Of a stretch of 64,000 nt of DNA, positions 7,822 through 15,837 are shown one piece after another; the stretch's first letter is position 1, and every line of letters starts with the position of its first letter. Below the pieces are notes generated by a model. It was not told where the DNA came from. It did not search any database and saw only the letters and a list, made by a program, of their open reading frames with translations. Source of the stretch: Phenylobacterium haematophilum. Lineage in GTDB: Bacteria > Pseudomonadota > Alphaproteobacteria > Caulobacterales > Caulobacteraceae. The DNA lies in the NCBI RefSeq assembly GCF_014196295.1, contig NZ_JACIDK010000003.1:1-64000 (forward strand), in the 5' to 3' direction. Made by a program: the position numbers and the translations under genes.

Positions 7822-9546
7822 ATGGCCCTGCTCGACAGTCAGGAAGTCGCGAACGATCCGCCGTCGCCCGACGCCGTGCGGCTGGTGATCGAGACCATGT
7901 ACCAGGTGGCGGCCAATCCCGAGGCCTGGGAGCGGCTGATCGACGTGCTCGACGAAGACGGGCTGGGCCGCGATCCCGATCCCGAGATCCTGCGCGGCCT
8001 GGCCCTCAGCGAGGACATCGCCCGGCTGGCGAGCCGGCCCGACGAGGGGCCGACGACGACACGCCGCTCGGACATCGGTTGGCTGCTGCTGAACCCGCGC
8101 GGAAAGGTGATCGCCCACAATGGCGCCGTGCTGGCGGCGTTAGGCGGGGCGGTGTCGCGGTTGGAAATCGGACAGCCTGTCGTTTTCCGCGACCCCGACA
8201 ACACCGAGGCGCTTGCAGCCGCATTGGCCCGAGCGCGCGCCCGCCAACGCGGCCAGATTATTCTGAAGCTGGAGCGCGGCGACGACGACGGGCCGGGCTT
8301 CGCCTATGTGCTCCCGGCCCGGTCGCTGCCGGGCCTTACCGATCTGCCGGCTCTGGCGGCCGAGGACGAGAGCTTTGCGGTGGTGTTCCCGGCCGCGGCC
8401 GAGGCGGGCCGGCTTTGGAGCTCGCTGTCGGAGAGCTTCGGCCTCACGCCGGCGGAGGTTCGGCTGGCGCGCAAGCTGCGCGACGGCCGCTCCTTGCAAG
8501 ACGCCGCCGACGAGCTGTCTGTCAGCGTCAACACCGTGCGCAACCAGCTGCGGGCGATCTTCGACAAGATGGGTCTGAAGCGGCAGAGCGATTTGATCCG
8601 GGCCCTGACCGAGCTTTCGGCGCTGGCCGGGCTGATCGAGGCCGACGATCCGGTCCGCGCCCAGGAGGAGGCGATCGCCCAGGCGCCCCCGCTACGCTTC
8701 GTCAGCCTCGCCGACGGCCGACGGCTGGCCTATCGCGAATATGGCGACCCCGCCGGCCGGGCGGTGCTGACCTTCCACGAAGGGCTCGGCTCGAGCCTGC
8801 TGCCGCCGGAGACCGAGGCCTTGGCGCGGCGGCTGGGCTTGCGCATCGTCAGCGCCGAGCGGCCGGGCTTCGGGCAGTCCGATCCGCGGCCCGACTACAG
8901 CTTCGACGGCGTCGCCCATGACATGGTCGAACTGTGCGACCAACTCGGTCTGGAGCGATTGCAGATCGGCGCGGCGCTGTCGGGAACCCCGTCGGCGATC
9001 CAGACCGCCATCGCCCTGGGCGAGCGGGCGGAGCGGGTGCTGATCTATTCCGGCCGCCCGCCGCGCGGCGTGCCCGAGCCGACGCGCAATCCACTGACCA
9101 TGATGCGCAGCCGCATCGAAGCCAATCCGTGGTTAATGGAGACCTTCCTGGCGGTGCTGCGGCTGCGGCTGTCGCCGGCGATGATGATCCGGGTGATGCA
9201 GCGTTCCAGCGCGCAGTCGCCCGGCGACCAGGCCTATCTGGCCGCGCACCCGGAAGCGGCGACCTACGTCGCGGCCTACATGACCGAGGCCCTTGCCCGT
9301 TCCAGTCGCGGGCCCGCGGACGAACTGCGGGCCTTCCGGCGGGGGCGCAACATGAGCGTAAGCGGGTTGAAGGCGCCGTTGATCGTCTGGCACGGCGAGC
9401 AGGACCGCCTGGCGCCGTTGCCGCAACTGCTGGCGTTCCTGGGCGAGCACGCCAGCGAAGTGCGTGTGCGGCCGGGCGTCGGCCACTTCATGATCTTGCG
9501 TTACTGGGACGATATCATGCGCGAACTCGCCGCCGTCCAGGCCTAG
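7822..9546 (+). CDS. LuxR-type HTH regulator fused to a degenerate alpha/beta-hydrolase domain
   Basis: 574 residues from ATG 7822; the upstream frame is low complexity. Residues 1-200 form a PAS-like sensory region. Residues 206-266 are a LuxR/GerE HTH (LTPAEVRLARKL...SVNTVRNQLRAIFDKMGL). From about 290 to the end is an alpha/beta hydrolase with HEGLGSS at the oxyanion position, Asp528 (WHGEQD) and His555 (GVGHF). The nucleophile elbow, normally G-x-S-x-G, reads G383-A-A-L-S-G, so the catalytic Ser is replaced by Ala385. Such a domain could bind, but probably not hydrolyse, a small ester or lactone, giving a ligand-responsive cytoplasmic regulator. It is followed by a structured spacer and is not in an operon. 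Confidence 0.85.
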   Translation: MALLDSQEVANDPPSPDAVRLVIETMYQVAANPEAWERLIDVLDEDGLGRDPDPEILRGLALSEDIARLASRPDEGPTTTRRSDIGWLLLNPRGKVIAHNGAVLAALGGAVSRLEIGQPVVFRDPDNTEALAAALARARARQRGQIILKLERGDDDGPGFAYVLPARSLPGLTDLPALAAEDESFAVVFPAAAEAGRLWSSLSESFGLTPAEVRLARKLRDGRSLQDAADELSVSVNTVRNQLRAIFDKMGLKRQSDLIRALTELSALAGLIEADDPVRAQEEAIAQAPPLRFVSLADGRRLAYREYGDPAGRAVLTFHEGLGSSLLPPETEALARRLGLRIVSAERPGFGQSDPRPDYSFDGVAHDMVELCDQLGLERLQIGAALSGTPSAIQTAIALGERAERVLIYSGRPPRGVPEPTRNPLTMMRSRIEANPWLMETFLAVLRLRLSPAMMIRVMQRSSAQSPGDQAYLAAHPEAATYVAAYMTEALARSSRGPADELRAFRRGRNMSVSGLKAPLIVWHGEQDRLAPLPQLLAFLGEHASEVRVRPGVGHFMILRYWDDIMRELAAVQA

Positions 9547-9903
9547 TGCATTTGGGTCATGCGCGCCCGGGCCGACACAGGGTTTGCTGCGCCTACAGCG
9601 GGTCAGGCTGCGCAGGCAACCCACTAGCAACAATTGAAGAACCGACAGCGACGGTCTGGCGCCGGCGTTGTCGAGGGCCCGCCATCAGGCTCCACCCAGC
9701 CTCGGCGGCGGGTCCGACCTTCGCCAGGGACTAACGTCCCGGACCCTGGCGTGACCACGGTCGACGACCGTGGACGGGAGCGAAGTCGTCAGGGTGTTTA
9801 GGCCCCCCGGCGCGCCCTGGTCGGCTTCGGGGGAGGTCGGCCAGCCTCCAAGGCGGCGGATACGGTCCGAAGAGGGCCGCGTCCGCCGTCTCCTCCCGCA
9901 GGC
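9547..9903. other. Gene-free spacer rich in stem-loops (possible structured RNA)
   Basis: 357 bases between convergent genes with no credible ORF. A stem GGGTTTGCTGCGC / GCGCAGGCAACCC (9580-9622) follows the LuxR-hydrolase stop. Next come an 8-bp perfect stem CGCCAGGG / CCCTGGCG (9722-9751) and immediately CCACGGTC-GAC-GACCGTGG (9755-9773). A long terminator-like hairpin follows near 9852-9890. The density of strong stems suggests a structured transcript. I could not match it to SRP RNA, RNase P RNA, tmRNA or a common riboswitch; a divergent 6S RNA cannot be excluded by eye. Confidence 0.35.
9852..9890. terminator. Long GC-rich hairpin before the DegT aminotransferase end
   Basis: Outer arms GGCGGCGGA and TCCGCCGTC pair at 8 of 9 positions, and inner arms CGGTCC / GGGCCG pair with one G-U, around a GAAGA-type loop. 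It lies 14 bases beyond the stop codon of the leftward aminotransferase gene and is probably a bidirectional terminator for the convergent pair. Confidence 0.5.
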
Positions 9904-11067
9904 TCAGCCGTTGCGCTTCACGTAGGCGCGGATCGCGGCGATGACGCGGTCCTGATCGTCCTGCGTCAGGTAAGGGTGCATCGGCAGGCTCATGACCACC
10001 TTGGACTTGGCGTCGGTGACCGGCAGTCCGCCCGGGGCCGGATAGACCGAGTAGACATCCTGGCGGTGGATCGGGATCGGATAGTAGACGGCGGTCGGGA
10101 TTTCCTGGCCCTTCAGATGGGCGATCAGACCGTCGCGGTCGTCGGTCTCGATGGTGTACTGGGCCCAGACGCTGACCCCCCCATCGATCACCTTCGGAAC
10201 CTTGACCACGTCGCCTAGGCCGGCGGCGTAGCGGTCGGCGACGTGGTTCCGGGCGGCGATCTCGTCGGCGAAGATGGTCAGCTTCTGCAGCAGCACCGCG
10301 GCCTGGATGGTGTCCATGCGGCTGTTCATGCCGATGCGCAGGTTCAGGTATTTGGGGTCGTGGTCGAAGGTCTTGCCTTCGAGGTCGGACTTCACCGCCT
10401 GGCCGTGGACGCGCAGGCTGACCAGCAGGTCATGCAGGCGTTCGTCCTTGCACAGCACCGCCCCGCCGTCGCCGTAGCAGCCGAGCGGCTTGGCCGGGAA
10501 GAAGCTGGTGGTGGTGACATCGGCCCAGTGGATCGGATGCTGGCGGTTCAGGGTGCAGCCGAAGCCCTGGGCGCTGTCGGAGATCAGCTTCAGGCCGTGC
10601 TTCCTGGCCACCGCCGAGATGGCCGGATAGTCGGCCGGCTGGCCGAACAGATCGACCGCGATCACCACCTTGGGCATCAGCTTGCCTTCGGCCTTCACCG
10701 CCTCGATGGCGGCGTCCAGCGCGACGGGATCGAGGTTGTAGGTCCCGTCCAGGATGTCGACGAACACGGGCGAGGCGCCGACCAGGGGCATGACCTCGGC
10801 CGTGGCGGCGAACGTGAAAGACGGGCAGAACACCGCATCGCCGGGACCGACGCCCCATGCCATCAGCGGCAGCTGCAGCGCCTCGGTGCCCGAGCCGCAG
10901 GAGAGCACGTAGGGCGCGTCGCCGAAGGCGCCGAGCTTCTTCTCGAACTGCGCGATCTCCGGCCCCATGATGTAGGCCCCCGATCGCACGACCTTGAGGA
11001 TCGCATCCTCGAGCGGCTGACCGAGGCGCGCGCGTTGAGCTTGCAGGTCGATGAAGGGGATCGGCAT
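9904..11067 (-). CDS. DegT/DnrJ/EryC1/StrS family sugar aminotransferase
   Basis: 387-residue PLP-dependent nucleotide-sugar aminotransferase. It starts MPIPFIDLQAQRARLG, has SCGSGTEALQLPLMAWGVGPGD, the cofactor Asp in VIAVDLFGQPADY, the Ser-Ala-Gln SDSAQGFG and the Schiff-base Lys193 in SFFPAKPLGCYGDGG. The family transaminates 3- or 4-keto-dNDP-sugars to amino sugars for O-antigen, glycan or flagellin glycosylation. The polysaccharide cluster is 45 kb away, and no sugar-nucleotide dehydratase is adjacent, so the pathway is not shown locally. The 237 bases upstream (11068-11304) hold no recognisable gene. Confidence 0.92.
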   Translation of the reverse strand: MPIPFIDLQAQRARLGQPLEDAILKVVRSGAYIMGPEIAQFEKKLGAFGDAPYVLSCGSGTEALQLPLMAWGVGPGDAVFCPSFTFAATAEVMPLVGASPVFVDILDGTYNLDPVALDAAIEAVKAEGKLMPKVVIAVDLFGQPADYPAISAVARKHGLKLISDSAQGFGCTLNRQHPIHWADVTTTSFFPAKPLGCYGDGGAVLCKDERLHDLLVSLRVHGQAVKSDLEGKTFDHDPKYLNLRIGMNSRMDTIQAAVLLQKLTIFADEIAARNHVADRYAAGLGDVVKVPKVIDGGVSVWAQYTIETDDRDGLIAHLKGQEIPTAVYYPIPIHRQDVYSVYPAPGGLPVTDAKSKVVMSLPMHPYLTQDDQDRVIAAIRAYVKRNG

Positions 11068-11304
11068 GGGCGAGATCTCGCGTAACGAAGCGGCGCGCTA
11101 CATGGCACGCGTCGGGAGTCTAGGCCAAACACGCTTGTTTTCGGAACGTTTCGCCTGAAACGAAATGGCCCCGTGGCGTACCCCGACGCCGCCGGCAGCC
11201 GGCTGTTCGCCGAGAAGAGAAGGAGCTTGAGGACCGCCGGCGCTCAGGCGGCGATCCGTCCGTCCCGGCCCCTTTGCTCAGCGTCGGGTTGGGGCGCACG
11301 CAGG

Positions 11305-12093
11305 CTAGATCGCGAGGCCGAGCTCTCGGCGCAGATGGTCGCGGGTGGCCGCTTCGAAGGCTTCGGGCCAGGCGACGCCCAGGCGCTGCGCCAACGGCCG
11401 CGCTTCGGCGAGGAACAGGCGCGCGATCTCGCCCTGGGCCGCCGCCAGCGCCGCGCGCTCGGCGGCGGGGACGGGTAGAGCCTCGAGGGCGGCGCGTTGC
11501 GCGGGGTGCAGAAAGTCGTTCAGGCGCTTGGCGCCGCGGGCCGAACGGGGGACGCCGTTCGCCTCCAGCATCAGCTCGACCAGCATGCCACGTAGGAGTT
11601 CGACCCCCTGCTGGCCGACCAGCCATTCTTCGCGCCCGAGACAGGCAGGCGAAAGGCCGAGGACCCGCAGGAACTCGTGGGCGAGACGCGATATGCGGTC
11701 GGCGGCGTCTGAATCAGGGGCGGCGGGACGTGGCGGCGGCGCGGCGGTCTCGCCGAGCAGGCGGCGCAGACCCGCGCCGTCTTGGCCGGAGAACTCGGCC
11801 GGGGTCAGGAAGGCGAGGTCGAAGCGGCTCCAGCCGGGCGTGACGCCCGAGAAGATACGGCCGTGAACGAGGTGCGAGAACACCGTGGCGGGGAGGCCCA
11901 GCGCGCCGGCGGCGCAATCGCGCAGGCAGGCGGCGAGGTCGGGTCCGTCGACGACGACCGTGAGGTCGACATCGCTCCAGGCGTCGCCGGCGCCCTTGCC
12001 GAAGCTTCCCGAGAGCCAGGCCGAGCGGACACGGCCGTCGGCGGCGAGCGCGGCGAGGATCTGGTCGAGAAGCGTCTGCTGGTCTTCAGTCAT
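11305..12093 (-). CDS. MNT-type nucleotidyltransferase domain protein
   Basis: 262 residues from the ATG at 12093; a GTG at 12150 would add 19 low-complexity residues. The N-terminal nucleotidyltransferase fold is complete: GSFGKGAGDAWSDVDLTVVVD gives the GS-x10-D-x-D core (motif abbreviated here) and the third Asp lies in RFDLAFL. The helical C-terminal half resembles the substrate-binding domain of aminoglycoside/lincosamide-type nucleotidyltransferases rather than a HEPN toxin. It probably transfers a nucleotide to a small molecule or protein. No neighbouring antitoxin or HEPN gene is seen. No strong Shine-Dalgarno, so the start is uncertain. Confidence 0.7.
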   Translation of the reverse strand: MTEDQQTLLDQILAALAADGRVRSAWLSGSFGKGAGDAWSDVDLTVVVDGPDLAACLRDCAAGALGLPATVFSHLVHGRIFSGVTPGWSRFDLAFLTPAEFSGQDGAGLRRLLGETAAPPPRPAAPDSDAADRISRLAHEFLRVLGLSPACLGREEWLVGQQGVELLRGMLVELMLEANGVPRSARGAKRLNDFLHPAQRAALEALPVPAAERAALAAAQGEIARLFLAEARPLAQRLGVAWPEAFEAATRDHLRRELGLAI

Positions 12094-12172
12094 GGCTGCG
12101 AGGCTGCGAGGCTGCGGCCGGGCGCGGGCGGCGGGAAACGATTTTACCACCGCCCGTCCGTGAGCATTGGGC

Positions 12173-13756
12173 TCAGATCTGGCGCGTGCGGCCTTCCCAA
12201 TAGGGGGCGCGGACCTTGTTGCGCTGGATCTTGCCGGCTTCGGAGCGCGGCAGTTCCGTGACGAAGTCGAGGCTGCGCGGGACCTTGAAGGCCGGCAGGG
12301 CCTTGCGGCCGAAGTCCAGGATCTCCTGGGCCAGTTCCTCGGAGGGCTGGTAGCCCGGGTTCAGCAGGATCACCGCCTTGACCTGCTCGCCCCATTCGTC
12401 GTGCGGCACGCCGACCGTGGCGCTGTCGGCGACGGCGTCATGCTTGATGAGCTCATTGTCGACTTCCTGCGGGTAGATGTTCACGCCGCCGGAGATGATG
12501 GTCTCGGCGTTGCGGCCGGTGAGGAACAGGTAGTCGTCCTCGTCGAAGTAGCCGACGTCGCCCATGGTGAAGAAGTCGCCGACGCGGTTGGCGGCGGTCT
12601 TGCCCGGGTCCTTGTAGTACTGGAACCCGCCGCCGGGCGGCAGCTGGTGATAGATGCCGCCGGGCACGCCGGGCGGGCACTCGTTGCCTTCCTCGTCGAG
12701 GATCCGCACCTGCAGCAGGGCCGGACGCTTGCCGACGCTGCCCGGCTTCTTCAGCCATTCCTCGGACGAGATGGTGAAACCGGCGCCGCCTTCCGAGCCG
12801 GCGTAATACTCGCTGAGCACCGGGCCGAACCACTCGATCATGGCGTGCTTGACCTCGGGCGGGCAGGGGGCCGCGCCGTGAACGATGTATTTCACGTGGT
12901 CGACGGGATAGCGGGCCTTGACCTCGTCCGGCAGCGCCAGCAGGCGCTGGAACATGATCGGCACCAGGTGCAGGTGGGTGATCTTCTGTTCCGAGATGGT
13001 GCGCAGAACCAGTTCGGAGTCCCACTTGTCGATGAAGTGGAGCGGGGCGCCGGCGCCCATGGCCGCGCGAATGTCGAAGGCGAGCGGGGCGGCGTGATAG
13101 GCCGGGCCGGCGCAGAGTTGGACGGAATCGTCGTCGTAGCCGCGCATGCCGTACATCGCCTGCGGCGTGATGGTCGGGGCCTCGCGGAACACGCCCTTCG
13201 GACGGCCGGTGGTGCCCGAGGTGTACATCATCTGATTGCCGAGCACCGGATCGTCGATGTCCGAACCGTCCAGCGGGGCGAGCGCCTCGTCATAGCTCTG
13301 GAAGCCGGGGATATCGCCGCCGACCGCCAGCTTGAGGACCACGTTCGGGCACTGCTCGGCGGCCGGGCCGACCGACGCGACGCGCGCTTCGCCGACCAGC
13401 ACCTTCGCTTCGCAGTCGTTGATGATGTAGGCGATCTCGTCGGTGGTCAGGTGCCAGTTGACCGGCGTGATGCGCAGGCCCGAGCGCAGGGTCGCAGCCT
13501 GGACCTCGATGAACTCGGCGCGGTTGGAGCAGACGATGGCCAGAGCGTCGCCGGCCTTCAGGCCGTGCTGACGGAAGAGGCGGGTCAGTTTGTTCGCCGC
13601 CGCGTTCACCTGGGCGAAGGTCCGCGAGCTGCCGTCGGGATTGACGACGGCGACCTTGTCCGGCTTCAGCCCAGCCCAGACGGCGGTGGTCATGCCGGTC
13701 GCCGCCGCCGCGTTCAGGGCGTCTTCCAGGCTCATGCGCTCTTTCAAATCTTCCAT
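12173..13756 (-). CDS. AMP-binding acyl-CoA synthetase (fatty-acid/carboxylate-CoA ligase)
   Basis: 527 residues from ATG 13756, preceded by GGGAGGAATTTG, an excellent ribosome site; the longer frame is rejected. ANL superfamily adenylate-forming enzyme: P-loop YTSGTTGRPKGV, the YYAGSEGGAG A5-like motif, GDVGYFDEDDYLFLTGR (A7/A8 hinge) and the C-terminal catalytic Lys in EAGKIQRNKVR. It activates a carboxylic acid to an acyl-AMP and then an acyl-CoA; chain-length preference is unknown. Its spacer carries a palindrome at 13872-13886 that could be a fatty-acid-type repressor site. It may be monocistronic. Confidence 0.92.
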   Translation of the reverse strand: MEDLKERMSLEDALNAAAATGMTTAVWAGLKPDKVAVVNPDGSSRTFAQVNAAANKLTRLFRQHGLKAGDALAIVCSNRAEFIEVQAATLRSGLRITPVNWHLTTDEIAYIINDCEAKVLVGEARVASVGPAAEQCPNVVLKLAVGGDIPGFQSYDEALAPLDGSDIDDPVLGNQMMYTSGTTGRPKGVFREAPTITPQAMYGMRGYDDDSVQLCAGPAYHAAPLAFDIRAAMGAGAPLHFIDKWDSELVLRTISEQKITHLHLVPIMFQRLLALPDEVKARYPVDHVKYIVHGAAPCPPEVKHAMIEWFGPVLSEYYAGSEGGAGFTISSEEWLKKPGSVGKRPALLQVRILDEEGNECPPGVPGGIYHQLPPGGGFQYYKDPGKTAANRVGDFFTMGDVGYFDEDDYLFLTGRNAETIISGGVNIYPQEVDNELIKHDAVADSATVGVPHDEWGEQVKAVILLNPGYQPSEELAQEILDFGRKALPAFKVPRSLDFVTELPRSEAGKIQRNKVRAPYWEGRTRQI

Positions 13757-13871
13757 CAAATTCCTCCCGTCGCCGACGGCCGGTGAGGTCCGCGCAGCGA
13801 TCTTTTCTATGATCCGAGACGGCGTTTCCCCGGCGGCCGCCACGCGAAATATGCGTTGCGGGATGGGCCGC

Positions 13872-13886
13872 TTCCGTTTCGGAAAC
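13872..13886. promoter_or_regulatory. Palindrome upstream of acyl-CoA synthetase
   Basis: TTCCGTTTCGGAAAC contains overlapping inverted repeats (TTCCG-ttt-CGGAA and GTTTC-g-GAAAC) about 120 bases upstream of the acyl-CoA synthetase start. GTTTC/GAAAC half-sites occur in operators of TetR-family fatty-acid regulators, although the spacing here is shorter than classical sites. Suggestive only. Confidence 0.3.
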
Positions 13887-13946
13887 CTACAATCACACGG
13901 CTCGACGCCGCCGACAACGGCGCGCGAAATCCGAACATGGATCGGA

Positions 13947-14360
13947 TCAGCCGCGAGCGCTCGCCCAGCGCCAGGCGGCATAGCCCGCGGCGGCCGCGCA
14001 CGCGGTGAGGAACGTGCCCCAGGCGATGTCCGCCAGCGTGATCTTCCACGACCAGACCTTCAGCGTCGCCTGGTTGGTGAGATCATAGGTCGCGTAGGCG
14101 ACGAAGCCCAGCATCGCACCGTTCAGCGCGGCCCGCGACAGGCCCGCCCCTTCCCGCGCCGCCGGCAGCACGGCCAGGGCGACGACGCCGGCGATGTACA
14201 CCAGATAGAAGACGATCGCGGCGGTCAGGTCGAAGCGCTCGGCGAGCACCGCGTCGAGGGCCGGGCGGTAGAGGCGCGGGCCGACCTGCGTCAGCCAGAT
14301 CGCGTCTACGACCGCGAACGCGGCCCCGGCGGCGAGATAGGCGGAGAGGAGGGGGATCAT
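13947..14360 (-). CDS. DUF2177 family membrane protein
   Basis: 137 residues, four predicted transmembrane helices, with the family blocks AFAVVDAIWL near the N-terminus, the central FVAYATYDLTNQATLKVWSW, and the final DIAWGTFLTACAAAAGY. DUF2177 proteins often neighbour cyclopropane-synthase-like methyltransferases and lipid-modifying genes, and that is the case here: its ATG overlaps the upstream methyltransferase stop by 4 bp. Function is not established; a role in lipid or membrane modification is inferred from context. Confidence 0.88.
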   Translation of the reverse strand: MIPLLSAYLAAGAAFAVVDAIWLTQVGPRLYRPALDAVLAERFDLTAAIVFYLVYIAGVVALAVLPAAREGAGLSRAALNGAMLGFVAYATYDLTNQATLKVWSWKITLADIAWGTFLTACAAAAGYAAWRWASARG

Positions 14361-15385
14361 GCCGGCGCCATCAGATAGTGGCTGACGCCCCACTCGGTCC
14401 CCGCGCGGTGGCCGAACAGGCCGGCGGTCGCCAGGAAGAACAGTCGCCAGCGTCGACTCCAGAGTACGGCGTCGTCGCCATAGGTCTGGACCAGCAGCGG
14501 ACGGATGACCTCTCGCCTGCTGTCGTAGTTGGCCAGCCAATCGCGAGCGGTGCGGGCGTAATGCGTCCCGTTCCAACGCCAGTCGGCCTCCACCCGGAAG
14601 ACGTCGGGAAACTGGCGGGCCAGGTCGTGGCTGGGCATGACCCCGCCGGTGAAGAAATGCCGGGCGATCCAGTCGGCCTCGTCGTCGACGTCGAATCGAT
14701 AGGGCGTCGTGCGATGGGTGAAGACATGCAGGAACAGGCGGCCGTCCGGCTTCAGCCAGGTCCGCGCGCGGCCGAGCAGGGCGCGCCAGTTGGCCATGTG
14801 CTCGAACATCTCCACCGAGACGATGCGGTCGAAGTCCGTCTGCGGCGGGGAGAATTCGTTCATGTCGGCGGTGATCACCGACAGGTTGGTGAGGCCCCGT
14901 TCGGCGGCGCGGGCGCGGATGAAGGCGCCCTGACTGGCGGAGTTGGAGACAGCGACGATGCGCGCAGCGGGCAGGGCGCGGGCCATCCACAACGACAGCG
15001 ACCCCCAGCCGCAGCCGAGTTCGAGGATCGTCTGGCCGTCCCGCAGCCCGGCGTGGGCTGCGGTCTCGGAGAGCGCCGCCTCCTCGGCCTGGGCCAGGGT
15101 GGTCACGCCGGGCGGATAGTAGCCGGACGAGTACTTGAGCTGCGGACCGAGCACGGCCTGGAAGAAGGCGGCAGGGAGTTCGTAGTGCTGGGCGTTGGCG
15201 GCCTGGACGTGCTCGGCGATGGGGCGGGCGGCCATCTCACGGGCGAAGTCGGCGGCGCTCTGCGCCGGACCGGCGGCAAGGTTGCGCCTAGCGCCGGCGA
15301 CCAGCAGACCGATGGCCGCACGTCGTGCGGCATCGGGCAACGGGGCGCCTTCGAAGGCGTGGATCGTCGAAGCGAGCAGCCGCAT
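14357..15385 (-). CDS. Cyclopropane-fatty-acyl-phospholipid synthase family methyltransferase
   Basis: 342 residues from ATG 15385 (CGGAGAC just upstream). Motifs: YELPAAFFQAVLGPQLKYSSGYY, the CFAS substrate-side signature; SAM-binding ILELGCGWGSLSLWMA; and VSVEMFEHMANWRALL. The family transfers a methylene or methyl group from SAM to unsaturated phospholipid acyl chains at the membrane. It is shorter than E. coli Cfa (about 380) because the N-terminal domain is reduced, so it may methylate another lipid. Translationally coupled to the DUF2177 gene. Confidence 0.88.
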   Translation of the reverse strand: MRLLASTIHAFEGAPLPDAARRAAIGLLVAGARRNLAAGPAQSAADFAREMAARPIAEHVQAANAQHYELPAAFFQAVLGPQLKYSSGYYPPGVTTLAQAEEAALSETAAHAGLRDGQTILELGCGWGSLSLWMARALPAARIVAVSNSASQGAFIRARAAERGLTNLSVITADMNEFSPPQTDFDRIVSVEMFEHMANWRALLGRARTWLKPDGRLFLHVFTHRTTPYRFDVDDEADWIARHFFTGGVMPSHDLARQFPDVFRVEADWRWNGTHYARTARDWLANYDSRREVIRPLLVQTYGDDAVLWSRRWRLFFLATAGLFGHRAGTEWGVSHYLMAPA

Positions 15386-15837
15386 GGGCGTCTCCGGTTG
15401 ATTACGCACTTCAGGTAATACGACGCAGACCTGGTGTTGGATGTTGCGACCGCATCCGAGCGCGGCGGGCGGTCGCAAATTTCCGAACCGTCCGCCCGAC
15501 GGCGCGAGCGTGGAGAGCACGGCGTGACTTGGGAGCCGCCATTGAAAGTCGCCGTAATCGGCTGGGACGTCGCGGACTGTCGGCCGCCCATCCGCTGAAG
15601 GGCATGGGCGTGATGTGGGCGATCCGCTGGGAAGCCTTGTGGTTGTGGGCGACGGGGGAACCGTTGCGCCGCCGGCCCGCGCCGCCGCCGCGACTCGTGA
15701 CCGTCGGCGCGCACACCGACTGCTAGAAGCGGCCTTGTCACACAACCCGCAAAATCTGCGATAACGTCAAAACAAGTCTGGCGCGCAGCCGGCGTGCGCG
15801 TCAGAATGCTTCGCACACTTCAAGATGGAAACTTGCC
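15386..15837. other. 452-bp divergent spacer upstream of the ABC exporter
   Basis: No ORF here has convincing features; those present are short, Arg-rich shadow-like frames. The right end is less GC-rich and holds a possible promoter (TTGTCA at 15735, CGATAA at 15759, 18-base spacing) and a leader hairpin at 15778-15804. The left 300 bases show nothing I can identify. Confidence 0.4.
15778..15804 (+). promoter_or_regulatory. Leader hairpin upstream of ABC exporter
   Basis: CTGGCGCGCA and TGCGCGTCAG pair at 9 of 10 positions around a 7-base loop, ending 33 bases before the exporter start codon. It could be an mRNA leader structure; no T-run follows, so attenuation is not shown. Confidence 0.3.

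Noticed and set aside
9547..9903. tmRNA, SRP RNA, RNase P RNA or 6S RNA in the structured gap
   Set aside because: No tmRNA tag-coding stretch, no SRP GGAAG/GCAGCC loop and no RNase P conserved core is visible. 6S is too variable to exclude by eye, so it is listed only as an unassigned structure.
11305..12093. Calling the nucleotidyltransferase a MNT/HEPN toxin-antitoxin module
   Set aside because: No HEPN gene adjoins and the C-terminal half does not show the HEPN RxxxxH motif; it looks like a stand-alone enzyme.
15411..15716. Leftward 101-residue frame upstream of the ABC exporter
   Set aside because: Arg/Pro/Ser-rich with no conserved motif, no clear ribosome site and a position in an otherwise plausible regulatory spacer.
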